A stretch of DNA of 64,000 nt from Chromobacterium sp. ATCC 53434. GTDB lineage: Bacteria; Pseudomonadota; Gammaproteobacteria; Burkholderiales; Chromobacteriaceae. This document shows positions 36,202-45,160 of the stretch, in pieces (position 1 is the first letter of the stretch; each line of letters begins with the position of its first letter). The stretch is taken from the NCBI RefSeq assembly GCF_002848345.1, contig NZ_CP025429.1:4526001-4590000 (forward strand), in the 5' to 3' direction. The translations under genes and the position numbers were made by a program. The notes below the pieces were generated by a model. It did not search any database. It worked only from the letters and a program-made list of their open reading frames with translations, and was not told the origin of the DNA.

Positions 36202-37231
36202 GACCTGGCCTCGATTGCTGGCCGATGTCGGCGCCAGCAACGCCCGCTTCGCGCTGGAGACGGCGCCCGGCGTCATCGAGGACATCGTGTCGTTGCCCAC
36301 CGCCGGCTATCCGACGCTGGCGGACGCGCTGCGCGACTACCTGGACCAGGTCGGCGCGCGCCGCATCGCCCACGCCGCGATAGGCATCGCCAATCCGCTG
36401 AACGGCGACGCGGTGACGATGACCAACTGCCACTGGTCGTTCTCCATCGAGGCCGTGCGTCGCGCGCTGGGCTTCTCCACCTTGCTGTTGCTGAACGATT
36501 TCGCCGCGCTGGCGCTGGCGCTGCCGATGCTGCCGCGCGGCGAACTCGCGCAGGTGGGCGGCGGCGCGCCGCGGCCGGACGCGCCGCTGGCGCTGATCGG
36601 CCCCGGCTCCGGCCTGGGCATGGCCACGCTGCTGCCCGAAGCCGGCGGCTGGCGGGCGCTGCCCGGCGAGGGCGGCCACGCCTCGTTCGCGCCGCAGAAC
36701 GAGCGCGAAGCCGGCATCCTGCGTTACGCCGCCGCCCGCTTCGGCCACGTCTCCTGGGAGAGGCTGCTGTCCGGCCCCGGCCTGGCGCTGATCCATCAAG
36801 CGCTTTGCGCGCTGGACGGGGCTGGGGAAACCATCTTTTCGCCGGCCGAGGTCAGCGCGCGCGGCCTGTCCGGACGCGACGCGCGCTGCCGCGAAGCGTT
36901 GGAAATCTTCTGCGCCGCGCTCGGTTCGGCCGCGGCAAATCTGGCCTTGACCGTCGGCGCCCGTGGCGGGGTATACATAGGTGGTGGTATTGTGCCGCGT
37001 CTAAGCGGTTTTTTTGAACAATCCCCATTCCGCCGCCGCTTCGAGGACAAGGGACGGATGTCGGCCTATCTGGCCGCCATCCCGGCGTATCTGATCACCA
37101 GCGCCCACCCGGCCCTGCCGGGTGTGGCCGCCCATCTGGCGGCCCATCTGGCGGCCGACAGCGACCATGCCCCGGTGGACGTCTCCACCAGCCCTCCGCG
37201 CGGCGGCACAGCAGGAGACATGCATGCTTGA
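36182..37231 (+). CDS. glk: Glucokinase
   Basis: A 349-residue proteobacterial-type glucokinase that phosphorylates glucose with ATP. The phosphate loop is LLADVGASNARFAL. A glucose-binding region LLNDFAALALALP follows, with the catalytic Asp in that NDF. The second nucleotide region is GPGSGLGMATLLP, and the zinc-free ROK-unlike motif GEGGHASFAP is typical. The C-terminus [16 protein letters not shown] is an unusual extension compared with the common length of about 325. It overlaps pgl by 20 bases and hexR by 8. Confidence 0.94.
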   Translation: MSTGLPETWPRLLADVGASNARFALETAPGVIEDIVSLPTAGYPTLADALRDYLDQVGARRIAHAAIGIANPLNGDAVTMTNCHWSFSIEAVRRALGFSTLLLLNDFAALALALPMLPRGELAQVGGGAPRPDAPLALIGPGSGLGMATLLPEAGGWRALPGEGGHASFAPQNEREAGILRYAAARFGHVSWERLLSGPGLALIHQALCALDGAGETIFSPAEVSARGLSGRDARCREALEIFCAALGSAAANLALTVGARGGVYIGGGIVPRLSGFFEQSPFRRRFEDKGRMSAYLAAIPAYLITSAHPALPGVAAHLAAHLAADSDHAPVDVSTSPPRGGTAGDMHA

Positions 37232-38072
37232 TCGCATCCGTGGCCAACTGGAGACGCTGTCTTCGGCCGAGCGCAAGGTGGCCGAGCTGGTGCTGGAACA
37301 GCCCTATACCGTGATCCAGGCCGCGGTCGCCGACATCGCCAGAAACGCCGGCGTCAGCCAGCCCACCGTGATCCGCTTCTGCCGCACCGTCGGCTGTTCC
37401 GGCCTGCCCGACTTCAAGCTGAAGCTGGCCGGCAGCCTGGTGACCGGCGTGCCCTACGTCCACTCCAGCGTGCGCCCGGAAGATCCGACCTCGGAAATCG
37501 TCGCCAAGGTGTTCGACAACACCGTGTCGGCGCTGCTGAAGTGCCGCAACGACGTCAATCCGCAGGCGATAGAAGCCGCGGTGCGGCTGCTGACCGACGC
37601 CAACCGCATCGAGTTCTACGGCCTGGGCAACTCCGGCATCATCGCCGCCGACGCCCAGCACAAGTTCTTCCGTTTCGGCATCCCCACCGTCGCCTACTCC
37701 GACACCCACATCCAGATGATGGCGGCGTCGGTGCTGGGCCCGGACGACGTGCTGGTGGCGATCTCCAGCTCCGGCCGCACCATGGAACTGCTGGAGGCGG
37801 TCGACGTGGCCATCGCCGCCGGCGCCAAGGTGATCGCGCTGACCACCAGCGGCTCGCCGCTGGCGCGGCGCGCCACCGTCGCGCTGATCGCCGACACGCT
37901 GGAGGACAATGAAACCTACAGCCCGATGATCTCGCGCATCGTCCACCTGGTGCAGATAGACATCCTCGCGGTCAGCGTGGCGCTGCGCCGCGGCCCGGGC
38001 CTGATCCGCCAGCTGGAAAAAACCAAGCACAGCCTGAAGAACCGCAGACTGGACAACAAACAAGCAGAATAG
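37224..38072 (+). CDS. hexR: HexR, RpiR-family repressor of hexose catabolism
   Basis: A 282-residue transcription factor with an N-terminal RpiR helix-turn-helix (about 1-77; [22 protein letters not shown]) and a C-terminal SIS sugar-phosphate domain (about 120-250; [18 protein letters not shown] and [15 protein letters not shown]). HexR is known to bind its operators until KDPG releases it. Its location inside the glucose cluster and the two boxes at 33.67-33.87 kb support local control of edd-eda and zwf. It starts within the end of glk and ends 11 bases before pgi. Confidence 0.93.
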   Translation: MLDRIRGQLETLSSAERKVAELVLEQPYTVIQAAVADIARNAGVSQPTVIRFCRTVGCSGLPDFKLKLAGSLVTGVPYVHSSVRPEDPTSEIVAKVFDNTVSALLKCRNDVNPQAIEAAVRLLTDANRIEFYGLGNSGIIAADAQHKFFRFGIPTVAYSDTHIQMMAASVLGPDDVLVAISSSGRTMELLEAVDVAIAAGAKVIALTTSGSPLARRATVALIADTLEDNETYSPMISRIVHLVQIDILAVSVALRRGPGLIRQLEKTKHSLKNRRLDNKQAE

Positions 38073-38083
38073 GACGAGACATC

Positions 38084-39727
38084 ATGAGTGAACTGACCGA
38101 ACTGCCGGCCTGGCAGTCCCTGTGGGACCATTTCGCCGAGGCCAAGCACCTGCACATGCGCGAGCTGTTCGACACCGACCCGGAGCGGGCCGAACGCTAT
38201 TCGCTGGATGTGGGCGGCCTGTTCCTCGACTATTCCAAGAACCGCATCACCGACGCCACGCTGCTGGGCCTGATGCAACTGGCGCGCGAGACCGGCTTGC
38301 CGTCGCGCATCAAGGCGATGTTCAAGGGCGAGAAGATCAACCGTACCGAAGACCGCGCGGTGTTGCACGTGGCGCTCAGGAACCGCACCAACTCGCCTAT
38401 CCGCGTCGACGGCGACGACGTGATGCCCAAGGTCAACTCGGTACTGGAGCGGATGGGCCGCTTCTCCCACGCGGTGCGCTCCGGCGAATGGCTGGGCTAC
38501 ACCAACCAGCCGATCACCGACATCGTCAACATCGGCATCGGCGGCTCCGACCTCGGCCCGCTGATGGTCTGTTCCGCGTTGAAACCGTTCGGCCATCCGC
38601 GCTTGAACATGCACTTCGTCTCCAATGTCGACGGAGCCCAGCTGAAGGAAACGCTGAAGAAGGTCCACCCGGAGACCACGCTGTTCGTCGTCGAGTCCAA
38701 GACCTTCACGACGCAGGAGACGCTGACCAACGCGCTGACCGCGCGCGAATGGTTTCTCGCCCGCGCCCGCGACGAGAAGGCGGTGGCCAAGCACTTCGTC
38801 GCCGTCTCCACCAACCAGAAGGCGGTGGCGGACTTCGGCATCGACCCGGCGAACATGTTCGAGTTCTGGAACTGGGTCGGCGGCCGCTACAGCCTGTGGT
38901 CGGCGATAGGCCTGCCCATCATGCTCTACCTGGGCGAGGAGAACTTCACCGAGCTGCTCAACGGCGCCCACATCATGGACCAACACTTCATGAATGCGCC
39001 GTTCGAGCAGAACATGCCGGTGCTGCTGGCGATGATAGGCATCTGGTACATCAACTACTACGGCGGCGGCAGCCACGTGATCGCGCCGTACGACCAGTAC
39101 CTGCACCGGCTGCCCGCCTTCATCCAGCAGCTGGACATGGAATCCAACGGCAAGCAGGTGACGCAGTCCGGCCATCCGGTCGATTTCGAGACCGCGCCCA
39201 TCATCTGGGGCGAGACCGGCATCAACGGCCAGCACGCCTTCTTCCAGTTGCTGCACCAGGGCACCCACATCTCGCCGATCGACCTGATCGCCTCGCTGGA
39301 GAACCGCTCCAGCCTGCCGGGCCACCACGAGATACTGCTGGCCAACGTGTTCGCCCAGGCCGAGGCCTTCATGCGCGGCAAGACCGCCGACGAGGTGCGC
39401 GCGGAGCTGGCCGAGCAGGGCCTGAAGGGCGAGGAGATGGAAGCCTTGGTGCCGCACAAGGTGTTCGGCGGCAACCGCCCGACCAACACGCTGCTGATGA
39501 GCCGGCTGGACCCGCGCAACCTCGGCTCGCTGATCGCGCTGTACGAACACAAGATCTTCGTCCAGGGCGTGGTCTGGCACATCAACAGCTTCGATCAGTG
39601 GGGGGTGGAGCTGGGCAAACAGCTGGCCAAGACCATACACGCCGAACTGACCGGCAAGCTCTCCCGCGCCGAGCACGACAGCTCGACCCGCCGGCTGATC
39701 CAGCTCTACCGCAAGATCAACGGCTAA
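38084..39727 (+). CDS. pgi: Glucose-6-phosphate isomerase
   Basis: A 547-residue enzyme that interconverts glucose-6-phosphate and fructose-6-phosphate. Family signatures are [32 protein letters not shown] and [18 protein letters not shown]. The catalytic Glu and His are in [11 protein letters not shown] and the GHHEILLAN region. The start is supported by AGGACGAG. Pgi allows Entner-Doudoroff-derived triose to return to glucose-6-phosphate as a cycle, since HexR-controlled genes sit in the same cluster. A strong terminator follows. Confidence 0.96.
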   Translation: MSELTELPAWQSLWDHFAEAKHLHMRELFDTDPERAERYSLDVGGLFLDYSKNRITDATLLGLMQLARETGLPSRIKAMFKGEKINRTEDRAVLHVALRNRTNSPIRVDGDDVMPKVNSVLERMGRFSHAVRSGEWLGYTNQPITDIVNIGIGGSDLGPLMVCSALKPFGHPRLNMHFVSNVDGAQLKETLKKVHPETTLFVVESKTFTTQETLTNALTAREWFLARARDEKAVAKHFVAVSTNQKAVADFGIDPANMFEFWNWVGGRYSLWSAIGLPIMLYLGEENFTELLNGAHIMDQHFMNAPFEQNMPVLLAMIGIWYINYYGGGSHVIAPYDQYLHRLPAFIQQLDMESNGKQVTQSGHPVDFETAPIIWGETGINGQHAFFQLLHQGTHISPIDLIASLENRSSLPGHHEILLANVFAQAEAFMRGKTADEVRAELAEQGLKGEEMEALVPHKVFGGNRPTNTLLMSRLDPRNLGSLIALYEHKIFVQGVVWHINSFDQWGVELGKQLAKTIHAELTGKLSRAEHDSSTRRLIQLYRKING

Positions 39728-39748
39728 GCGCGCCCCGACAGCGACCCG

Positions 39749-39778
39749 CCCCCGCCATCCGGCGGGGGCTTTTTATTT
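39749..39778 (+). terminator. Terminator of the zwf-pgi operon
   Basis: An 8-bp stem CCCCCGCC/GGCGGGGG with an ATCC loop is followed by CTTTTTATTT. Confidence 0.92.
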
Positions 39779-39851
39779 GTCGGACAGTCGGGATAACCCT
39801 GATTGTCGGACAGATGACATCCTGCTGAAATGGCGGCTGCAAGTCTGACAA
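39777..39851. repeat. Three copies of a TTGTCGGACAG-like element
   Basis: Exact copies of TTGTCGGACAG lie at 39777-39787 and 39803-39813, 26 bases apart, and an inverted near copy TTGTCAGACTT lies at 39841-39851. The set precedes the next plus-strand gene and could be an operator array. Confidence 0.5.
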
Positions 39852-39880
39852 TAATAATGGACTGAAGAAGATCGATCGGG

Positions 39881-40255
39881 ATGTGTAAGTTCTGCAGCAC
39901 CGTGCTGGCCGGCTTTCTGCTGGTCGCCAGCCTGGCCGGCCATGCCGCCGGCCAGGTTTTCCGCATAGACGGCGACGCCGCCGCCCCCATTACCCTCAGC
40001 GGCACCGTGGTGGGGCCGATTGCCGCCGGCAGCAAGGCCGAGGGCACCTTTTTCCGGACCTACCACCTCAAACTGCGCCGGCCGATACGACTGGACGACC
40101 GCGCCGCCTGCGGCGAGCAAGAGATACGCAGCCTGCCGCTGAGCCAGGAAGACATGGCCAGGCTGAAGGGCCGCGCCATCGTCGTGCGCGCCCGCGCCTT
40201 CTGCCAGGAAGACCGCGCCGGCAGCTACCGGCTGGCCGACATCACCGTTCTCTGA
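39881..40255 (+). CDS. Small secreted protein, DUF4431-like
   Basis: A 124-residue exported protein with a signal peptide of about 23 residues (ends GHAAG). The mature part is a compact beta-rich domain. A segment LSGTVVGPIAAGS followed by YHLKLRRPIRL resembles DUF4431-type domains, but the match is by eye only. Two Cys residues in the mature part (CGEQE and FCQED) may form a disulfide. A GATCGG site precedes the ATG. The last 14 bases overlap the convergent thiE. Confidence 0.55.
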   Translation: MCKFCSTVLAGFLLVASLAGHAAGQVFRIDGDAAAPITLSGTVVGPIAAGSKAEGTFFRTYHLKLRRPIRLDDRAACGEQEIRSLPLSQEDMARLKGRAIVVRARAFCQEDRAGSYRLADITVL

Positions 40256-40865
40256 ACCGGCCCGCCAGCGTCCGCGCCGCCGCGCCGACATCGTCAGCCT
40301 CGAACAACGCACCCACCACCGCGACGGCGTCGGCGCCGGCCGCGATGACCCGCCCGGCGTTGTCGGCCGTGATGCCGCCTATCGCCACCGCGTTCGCGCC
40401 CAGCGCCGCCGCCTCAGCGAACAGCGACAACGGCGCGGCCACGGCGTCCGGCTTGGTCCGCGACGGAAACACCGCGCCGAAGGCGACGTAGCTGGCGCCG
40501 GCCGCCAGCGCCGCGCGCGCCAGCGCCAGGCTGTCGTAGCAGGACGCGCCGACGATGGCGTCGGCGCCCAACCGGCTCCGGGCGGCGGCGATGCCGCCGT
40601 CGTCGCGGCCCAGATGCACGCCGTCGGCGCCGACCCGCGCCGCCAATTCGACGTCGTCGTTGACGATGAACAGGGCGCCGCTCAGCCGGCACAGACGACG
40701 CAGCTCGGCCGCCTGGCGTTGCCGGCGCTCCGGATCGCCGCTTTTGTCGCGATATTGCAACGCGCGCGCGCCGCCCTCCAGTGCCGCCGCCGCCAGCGAA
40801 AACAGCCGCGCGTCGTCGACGCCGTCAGGCGTCACCGCGTACAGGCCTTCAAGCCTGGGCGGCAT
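40242..40865 (-). CDS. thiE: Thiamine-phosphate synthase
   Basis: A 207-residue TIM-barrel enzyme that joins HMP-PP and thiazole phosphate to thiamine phosphate. The motifs are LQYRDKSGDPE (substrate binding), VHLGRDDGG (HLG(Q/R) loop), YVAFGAVFPSRTKP (typical FGPVFPTxTK) and AIGGI with VVGALFEADD (phosphate loops). The start lies inside the end of thiD (17-base overlap), so the two genes form one operon. Confidence 0.93.
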   Translation of the reverse strand: MPPRLEGLYAVTPDGVDDARLFSLAAAALEGGARALQYRDKSGDPERRQRQAAELRRLCRLSGALFIVNDDVELAARVGADGVHLGRDDGGIAAARSRLGADAIVGASCYDSLALARAALAAGASYVAFGAVFPSRTKPDAVAAPLSLFAEAAALGANAVAIGGITADNAGRVIAAGADAVAVVGALFEADDVGAAARTLAGRFRER

Positions 40866-41691
40866 CGCCTTCCTCCTCGTCGCCTCGCGCCCAGAACATC
40901 CGGTCCGGCAGGAACTGGCCCATGCCGGGACGGAAACCGTTGATCAGCGTCTGATAGGTGTATTCCTGCGCCTCGCGCACCGCCTCCGGCAGCAGCAGGC
41001 CGGTGGCCAGCATCCCGGCGATCGCCGAGGCCAGCGTGCAACCCGAGCCGTGGTAGCTGCCGGGCAGCCTTTCCCAGTGGTCGGCCCGCACCACGCCGTC
41101 CTGGCCGTACAGGCTGTTGACCACCTCCTTGGTGTTCTCGTGGGTGCCGGTGATCAGCAGATACGGCGAGCCCAGCGCCAGAATGCGCTCGGCGCACTGG
41201 TCCAGCGTCAGCTCCTCGTCGTCTTCCGGATCGTTGCTGGCCAGCCGGCGCGCCTCCAGGCTGTTCGGCGTCAGGATGGACACCTGCGGGATCAGCATGT
41301 CGCGCATCGCCGAGATCAGGTCGTCATCGGCCAGCTCGTGGCCGCCGCCGCTGGCCAGCACCGGATCGAGCACCACCGGGATGTCCGGATAGTCGGCGAT
41401 CAGCTGCGCCACCACGGCGACGTTCTCCACACTACCCAGCATGCCGATCTTGAACGCCGCCACCGGCATGTCCTCCATCAGGAAGCGCGCCTGGTCGTTG
41501 ACCCAGTCCGCGTCCAGCACCATTAGGTCGTTGACGCCGACGGTGTCCTGCACCGTGATCGCGGTGATCACCGACAGCGGATGGCAGCCCAGGCTGGCCA
41601 GCGTCAGGATATCGGCCTGGATGCCGGCGCCGCCCGAGGGGTCGGAACCGGCCAGAGTCAGTACCACGGGAGGGGATGCGGGAGTGGTCAA
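40849..41691 (-). CDS. thiD: Hydroxymethylpyrimidine/phosphomethylpyrimidine kinase
   Basis: A 280-residue ribokinase-like enzyme that phosphorylates HMP and HMP-P for thiamine synthesis. It begins with [18 protein letters not shown], the HMP-binding signature. The catalytic region is [12 protein letters not shown] with the anion hole and base. A LITGTHE stretch is typical of the beta-proteobacterial subgroup. It precedes thiE in the same operon. The 74 bases between thiD and the divergent rubredoxin gene are too short for a TPP riboswitch, and none is seen. Confidence 0.93.
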   Translation of the reverse strand: MTTPASPPVVLTLAGSDPSGGAGIQADILTLASLGCHPLSVITAITVQDTVGVNDLMVLDADWVNDQARFLMEDMPVAAFKIGMLGSVENVAVVAQLIADYPDIPVVLDPVLASGGGHELADDDLISAMRDMLIPQVSILTPNSLEARRLASNDPEDDEELTLDQCAERILALGSPYLLITGTHENTKEVVNSLYGQDGVVRADHWERLPGSYHGSGCTLASAIAGMLATGLLLPEAVREAQEYTYQTLINGFRPGMGQFLPDRMFWARGDEEEGDAAQA

Positions 41692-41765
41692 GGGCGAACC
41701 TCTTTTGTTTTATTGCGGTGGCACGATTTAGAATATCCATTTTATCCGATCACGAGGGCGAAGCG

Positions 41766-41930
41766 ATGCGTACTTGGATGTGTTTGATCTGCGGTTTCAT
41801 CTACGACGAAGAAGCCGGTCGGCCCGAGGACGGCATCCCGCCCGGCACCCGCTGGGAGGATCTGCCGCCCAACTGGACCTGCCCGGACTGCGACGCGCGC
41901 AAGGACGATTTCCAGATGGTGGAAATTTGA
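41766..41930 (+). CDS. Rubredoxin
   Basis: A 54-residue iron-sulfur electron carrier. The Fe ligands are Cys6 and Cys9 in CLICG and Cys39 and Cys42 in CPDC. The spacing and the conserved Tyr and Trp residues ([22 protein letters not shown]) are typical. GAGGGCGAAGCG provides a ribosome site. The stop TGA overlaps the TTG start of the next gene. Confidence 0.96.
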   Translation: MRTWMCLICGFIYDEEAGRPEDGIPPGTRWEDLPPNWTCPDCDARKDDFQMVEI

Positions 41931-42757
41931 TCGCCTCGGCCAAGACCTGTAGGCGCTGGCTGGGCGGCGCCCTGCTGGCCGCCGGCCTGGTCGCCTGCGC
42001 CCAGGTCGCCACCACCTCCGGCGGCGCGGTCGGCGTCAGCCGCAGCCAGCACATGCTGCTGTCCAGCCAGGAAGTGGAGCAGATGTCGGCCAAGTCGTAC
42101 GCGGAACAGCTGCAGCAGGCGCGCGCCGCCGGCCGGCTGAACACCAGCGCGGCGCAGACGGCGCGGGTGCGCCGCATTTCGCAGCGGCTGATCGCGCAGA
42201 CCCCGGCCTTCCGCCCCGACGCCCGCGACTGGCGCTGGGAGGTGAATGTGTTGTCCACCGACGACATGAACGCCTACGCGATGGCCGGCGGCAAGATCAT
42301 GGTCTACACCGGCCTGATGGGCCGGCTCAAGCTCACCGACGCCGAACTGGCGGCGGTGATAGGCCACGAGATTTCGCACGCGCTGCGCGAACATACCCGC
42401 GAGAACCTGAGCCAGGAATACGCGCAGCAAGTGGGCCTGTCGCTGGTCGGCGCGCTCGCCGGCCTCAGCGCCGACCAGGTGAAGCTGGCCGGCATGGTGA
42501 CCGACGTCACGCTGAGCAAGCCGCACAGCCGCACGATGGAGTCCGAGGCCGATCTGATGGGGCTGGAGCTGATGGCGCGCGCCGGCTACGATCCGAACGC
42601 CGCGGTCAACGTCTGGCAGAAGATGCAGGCGGCCGGCAGCGGCGGCGGCATGGAGTTCCTGTCCACCCACCCGTCCGGCCCGACCCGCATCCACGACCTG
42701 CAGGCCCATATCCCGCAAGTGTGGCCGCTGTACCAGGCGGCGCCGAAGAAGGGCTGA
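41927..42757 (+). CDS. M48-family metallopeptidase lipoprotein
   Basis: A 276-residue predicted outer-membrane or periplasmic lipoprotein. Translation most likely begins with TTG overlapping the rubredoxin stop (TTGA), since no ATG fits and the signal peptide [14 protein letters not shown] ends in a lipobox (Cys24). The zinc site is HEISH (His147, Glu148, His151) with a third ligand Glu207 in ESEADLMG. This is the Oma1/LoiP-type quality-control peptidase family (M48B/C). The TTG start and stop overlap imply coupling to rubredoxin translation. Confidence 0.85.
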   Translation: MIASAKTCRRWLGGALLAAGLVACAQVATTSGGAVGVSRSQHMLLSSQEVEQMSAKSYAEQLQQARAAGRLNTSAAQTARVRRISQRLIAQTPAFRPDARDWRWEVNVLSTDDMNAYAMAGGKIMVYTGLMGRLKLTDAELAAVIGHEISHALREHTRENLSQEYAQQVGLSLVGALAGLSADQVKLAGMVTDVTLSKPHSRTMESEADLMGLELMARAGYDPNAAVNVWQKMQAAGSGGGMEFLSTHPSGPTRIHDLQAHIPQVWPLYQAAPKKG

Positions 42758-42760
42758 GCG

Positions 42761-43102
42761 ATGGACACGGCCCTGTTCGACGCGCTGCTGGACCATGCCC
42801 GCTCGCTGCCCGGCGCCGAGTTCGACGTCAAATGGGGCGGCACCCAAGTACTCTCCATCGGCGGCAAGATGTTCCTGACGCGCGGGCCGCATGGTCTCAG
42901 TTACAAGGTTGACGACGACGACTTCCTCGCGCTGTCCGGCCTGCCCGGCGTGCGGCCGGCACCGTACCTGGCGCGGGCGCGCTGGATCCAGGTGCTGTCG
43001 ACCGCCGCGCTCGACGCCGACGACATCCGCCGCGGCATCGCGCGCTCGCGCGAGCTGGTGTTGCAAAAACTGCCTCAAGCGCGGCGGCGGGCCTGGTCTT
43101 GA
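42761..43102 (+). CDS. MmcQ/YjbR family protein
   Basis: A 113-residue protein with the compact alpha/beta fold of the MmcQ/YjbR group. Family features are a short N-terminal helix, FDVKWGGTQVLSIGGKMFL, and LARARWIQVL. Members may bind DNA, but their role is unknown. Four bases separate it from the M48 gene. Confidence 0.82.
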   Translation: MDTALFDALLDHARSLPGAEFDVKWGGTQVLSIGGKMFLTRGPHGLSYKVDDDDFLALSGLPGVRPAPYLARARWIQVLSTAALDADDIRRGIARSRELVLQKLPQARRRAWS

Positions 43103-43133
43103 GCCGGCCCCCGATGCGCATCATGGAAAAACG

Positions 43134-43550
43134 ATGACTTACCTGTATCTGAAAGCCTTCCATATCTTCTTCGTGGTGTCCTGGTTCGCCGGCCTGTTCT
43201 ATCTGCCGCGGCTGTTCGTCAATCTGGCGATGGCCGACGAGACGGCGGAGTACGACCGCCTGCTGCTGATGTCCAACAAGCTGTTGCGCTTCATGACGCC
43301 GCTGGCCGTGCTGACGCTGGCCACCGGCCTCGGCCTGTGGCTGGGCTTCGGCATCGGCGGCGGCTGGCTGCACGCCAAGCTGACGCTGGTGGCGCTGCTG
43401 TTCGGCTACCACGGCTACTGCGCCCGGCTTTACGCCGACTTCGCCGCCCGCCGCAACCGCAAATCCCACCGCTGGTTCCGCGTGTTCAACGAACTGCCGG
43501 TGCTGGTGCTGCTGGCGGTGCTGATCCTGGTGGTGGTGAAGCCGTTCTGA
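43134..43550 (+). CDS. hemJ: HemJ-type protoporphyrinogen oxidase
   Basis: A 138-residue inner-membrane protein with four helices. The conserved His10 and the WFAGLFYLPRLFV segment, with the key Arg, are HemJ hallmarks, and LHAKLTLV carries a conserved Lys. HemJ oxidises protoporphyrinogen IX to protoporphyrin IX, the penultimate haem step, in bacteria without HemG or HemY. The start is taken at 43134, because the nearby ATG at 43123 is out of frame. hemA and hemL are in the same window. Confidence 0.85.
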   Translation: MTYLYLKAFHIFFVVSWFAGLFYLPRLFVNLAMADETAEYDRLLLMSNKLLRFMTPLAVLTLATGLGLWLGFGIGGGWLHAKLTLVALLFGYHGYCARLYADFAARRNRKSHRWFRVFNELPVLVLLAVLILVVVKPF

Positions 43551-43587
43551 AGCATCCCCAACCCTGAATTCGCCTGAGGAATTGTCG

Positions 43588-44049
43588 ATGGCATTGGAAA
43601 TCGAACGCCGCTTCGTCGTCAGCGGCGACGGCTGGCGCGGCCTGGCGCCCGCGGTACAGTACCGGCAGGGCTATCTGTCGGTGGAAAAGGAGCGCACCGT
43701 GCGGGTGCGGGTGGTCGGCGAGCAGGCCTGGCTGACGCTGAAAGGCCATATCAGCAATGTCAGCCGCCACGAATTCGAATACGCCATTCCGCTGGCCGAC
43801 GCGCAAACCATCATGGACGCGATGTGTCCGATGGTGGTGGACAAGCTGCGCCACCGCATCGAGCATCAGGGCTTCGTCTGGGAAGTGGACGAGTTTTTCG
43901 GCGAAAACGCCGGACTGGTGCTGGCCGAGATCGAGCTGCCGGCGGAGGACACGCCATTCGCCAAACCGCAATGGATAGGCGAGGAAGTCACGGAAGACGG
44001 GCGCTACACCAACGCCTATCTGTCCAAAAAACCATACCGCAGCTGGTAG
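43588..44049 (+). CDS. CYTH-domain (triphosphate tunnel) protein
   Basis: A 153-residue CYTH protein, the fold of class IV adenylate cyclase, thiamine triphosphatase and inorganic triphosphatase. It begins with the EXEXK-like EIERRF. The tunnel strands carry repeating charged pairs (VRVRVVG, LTLKG, EFEYAIPL, VDKLRHRI, WEVDEFFG, LAEIELP). Short single-domain members commonly hydrolyse tripolyphosphate. The ATG at 43588 is chosen because GAGGA lies seven bases upstream. Confidence 0.88.
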   Translation: MALEIERRFVVSGDGWRGLAPAVQYRQGYLSVEKERTVRVRVVGEQAWLTLKGHISNVSRHEFEYAIPLADAQTIMDAMCPMVVDKLRHRIEHQGFVWEVDEFFGENAGLVLAEIELPAEDTPFAKPQWIGEEVTEDGRYTNAYLSKKPYRSW

Positions 44050-44062
44050 CCGCGGACGCATG

Positions 44063-44097
44063 CGGTTCCGCAACCCGCGTCGCGGGCTGCGGAACCG
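44063..44097. terminator. Strong stem-loop between CYTH gene and peptide gene
   Basis: A 10-bp perfect stem CGGTTCCGCA/TGCGGAACCG encloses a second CCCG/CGGG stem. It separates the convergent CYTH and small-peptide genes. It has no T-run on either side, so it may act as an mRNA end protector. Confidence 0.6.
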
Positions 44098-44106
44098 GGC
44101 GCCGGA

Positions 44107-44271
44107 TTACTCCGTCGGCAGATAGCCTGCGGTGTGGCCGGGGCCGACGGCGAGGCCGCCGGACACTTCTTCCACTTCGCTCTGCTCCAGGCGAACCATG
44201 GCGGCGATTTCCACGCTGTTTTGCAGCTGGGTTTCGAAATCGGCGGCCGGCAGGGTTTCGTTCTTTTTCAT
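44107..44271 (-). CDS. Small double-glycine-leader peptide (putative RiPP or bacteriocin-like precursor)
   Basis: A 54-codon gene with a GGAAG ribosome site five bases before ATG. The product is MKKNETLPAADFETQLQNSV at the start, then an acidic helix ending SEVEEVSGG, a typical double-glycine leader end. The predicted mature tail is the 15-residue LAVGPGHTAGYLPTE. It has no Cys, no Trp and only two Thr, so it is not a classic lantibiotic. It is the second gene of an operon with a Cys-rich protein. No transporter or maturation enzyme is recognised nearby. Homologues and function are unknown to me, and the RiPP-like reading is inference from the leader shape. Confidence 0.6.
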   Translation of the reverse strand: MKKNETLPAADFETQLQNSVEIAAMVRLEQSEVEEVSGGLAVGPGHTAGYLPTE

Positions 44272-44330
44272 ATTGCTTCCTTTCGAGGTTGGTCAGATGG
44301 AACGGCGGCTCGCGGCCGCTCTTGTTGTGA

Positions 44331-44774
44331 TCATGCGGCAGGCGCGACGCCGGGCGGCAAACGCGCCTCGGCGATCTCGATCGGCGCCTGCAAATCCTGG
44401 GTGATGATGCGGGCGCAGCGTTTACAGGCGTCGGCGCCATGCTGGCTCCACCACACGCATTCGGGGCGGATGGCGCAATAGGCCAGTTCCTCGCTGATGG
44501 TTTCCACCTTGTCCACGATCCGGTTCACCAGCGTGCACTCGGCGCTGGCCTTGTCGTGGTGCGCGCACTTGTCGCCGGCGCAACGCCCGGCGGTGCGCAG
44601 CACTTCTCCGGGCGAGATGCCGTTCAGCTTGTCCAGATCGACCCGCTCCACCGGCAGCGCCTGCTTCAGATAGATGATGCGGCGCTCGCCGACGCTGCCG
44701 CCCAGCATGCCGAACACCACTTCGCCGTTCGCCCCGAACTCCGCGCTGGGACAGAGGCCCTTGTCGTTCTTCAT
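44331..44774 (-). CDS. Cys-rich protein, unknown family
   Basis: A 147-residue soluble protein with eight Cys: Cys8, Cys65, Cys70, Cys80, Cys100, Cys106, Cys117 and Cys120. The main groups are RCAGDKC with a following C (CX4C-X9-C, with adjacent His72-His73) and YCAIRPECVWWSQHGADACKRC (CX5C-X10-CX2C). The pattern suggests a metal or iron-sulfur site. I do not recognise the family. The start at 44774 (MKNDKGLC) has a weak ribosome site, and an in-frame ATG at 44843 is possible because the predicted promoter is well upstream. It is 59 bases before the GG-leader peptide gene on the same strand, so it may modify, bind or sense that peptide, but this is inference. Confidence 0.6.
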   Translation of the reverse strand: MKNDKGLCPSAEFGANGEVVFGMLGGSVGERRIIYLKQALPVERVDLDKLNGISPGEVLRTAGRCAGDKCAHHDKASAECTLVNRIVDKVETISEELAYCAIRPECVWWSQHGADACKRCARIITQDLQAPIEIAEARLPPGVAPAA

Positions 44775-44942
44775 ACGCTTGGTCCACTTGGATGATGATG
44801 GAAGCCAGCGCGCGCCGGACCATGATAGGCAAAACGGCAGCATGGCCGCGACTACCGCCTGGGCGCATCCGCCGACATCGATTTTCAGTGAAAATACCTA
44901 TAGAAGCGCGCTTTTCACCGAAGTTCTGTTATGCATTTGTAA

Positions 44943-44971
44943 TTTATAGTACATGACAATCGAATTGTGAA
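44943..44971 (-). promoter_or_regulatory. Promoter of the Cys-rich/GG-peptide operon
   Basis: The minus strand has -35 TTCACA (44966-44971), a 17-base spacer and -10 TATAAA (44943-44948), each five of six matches to the sigma-70 consensus. Transcription would start near 44936. Confidence 0.65.
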
Positions 44972-45122
44972 ATGGTTTTATCAGGCCTGTTTCGACAAAA
45001 ACAATATGCTGCCGGGCGGACTGTCATAGTCTCGACGCTTGTGCCGGCCATAGTCGAAAAATGACAATTAAATATTCTTGCCATCGATGTTTCGGCAATC
45101 AAGTGCGCCGGGAATGGCCGGC

Positions 45123-45160
45123 TGTGGACAAGCCCGACAATGACCCGCCCCTGTGGATAA
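45123..45160 (-). promoter_or_regulatory. Two DnaA-box-like 9-mers
   Basis: TTGTCCACA (45123-45131) and the perfect consensus TTATCCACA (45152-45160) lie in the same orientation on the minus strand, 29 bases apart. They are upstream of hemL. This is not an origin, since dnaA and dnaN are absent. Confidence 0.45.

Noticed and set aside
41692..41765. TPP riboswitch before thiD
   Set aside because: The gap is only 74 bases and lacks the conserved thi-box sequence.
45123..45160. Replication origin suggested by DnaA boxes
   Set aside because: Only two boxes are present, with no AT-rich unwinding repeats and no dnaA, dnaN or gidA nearby.
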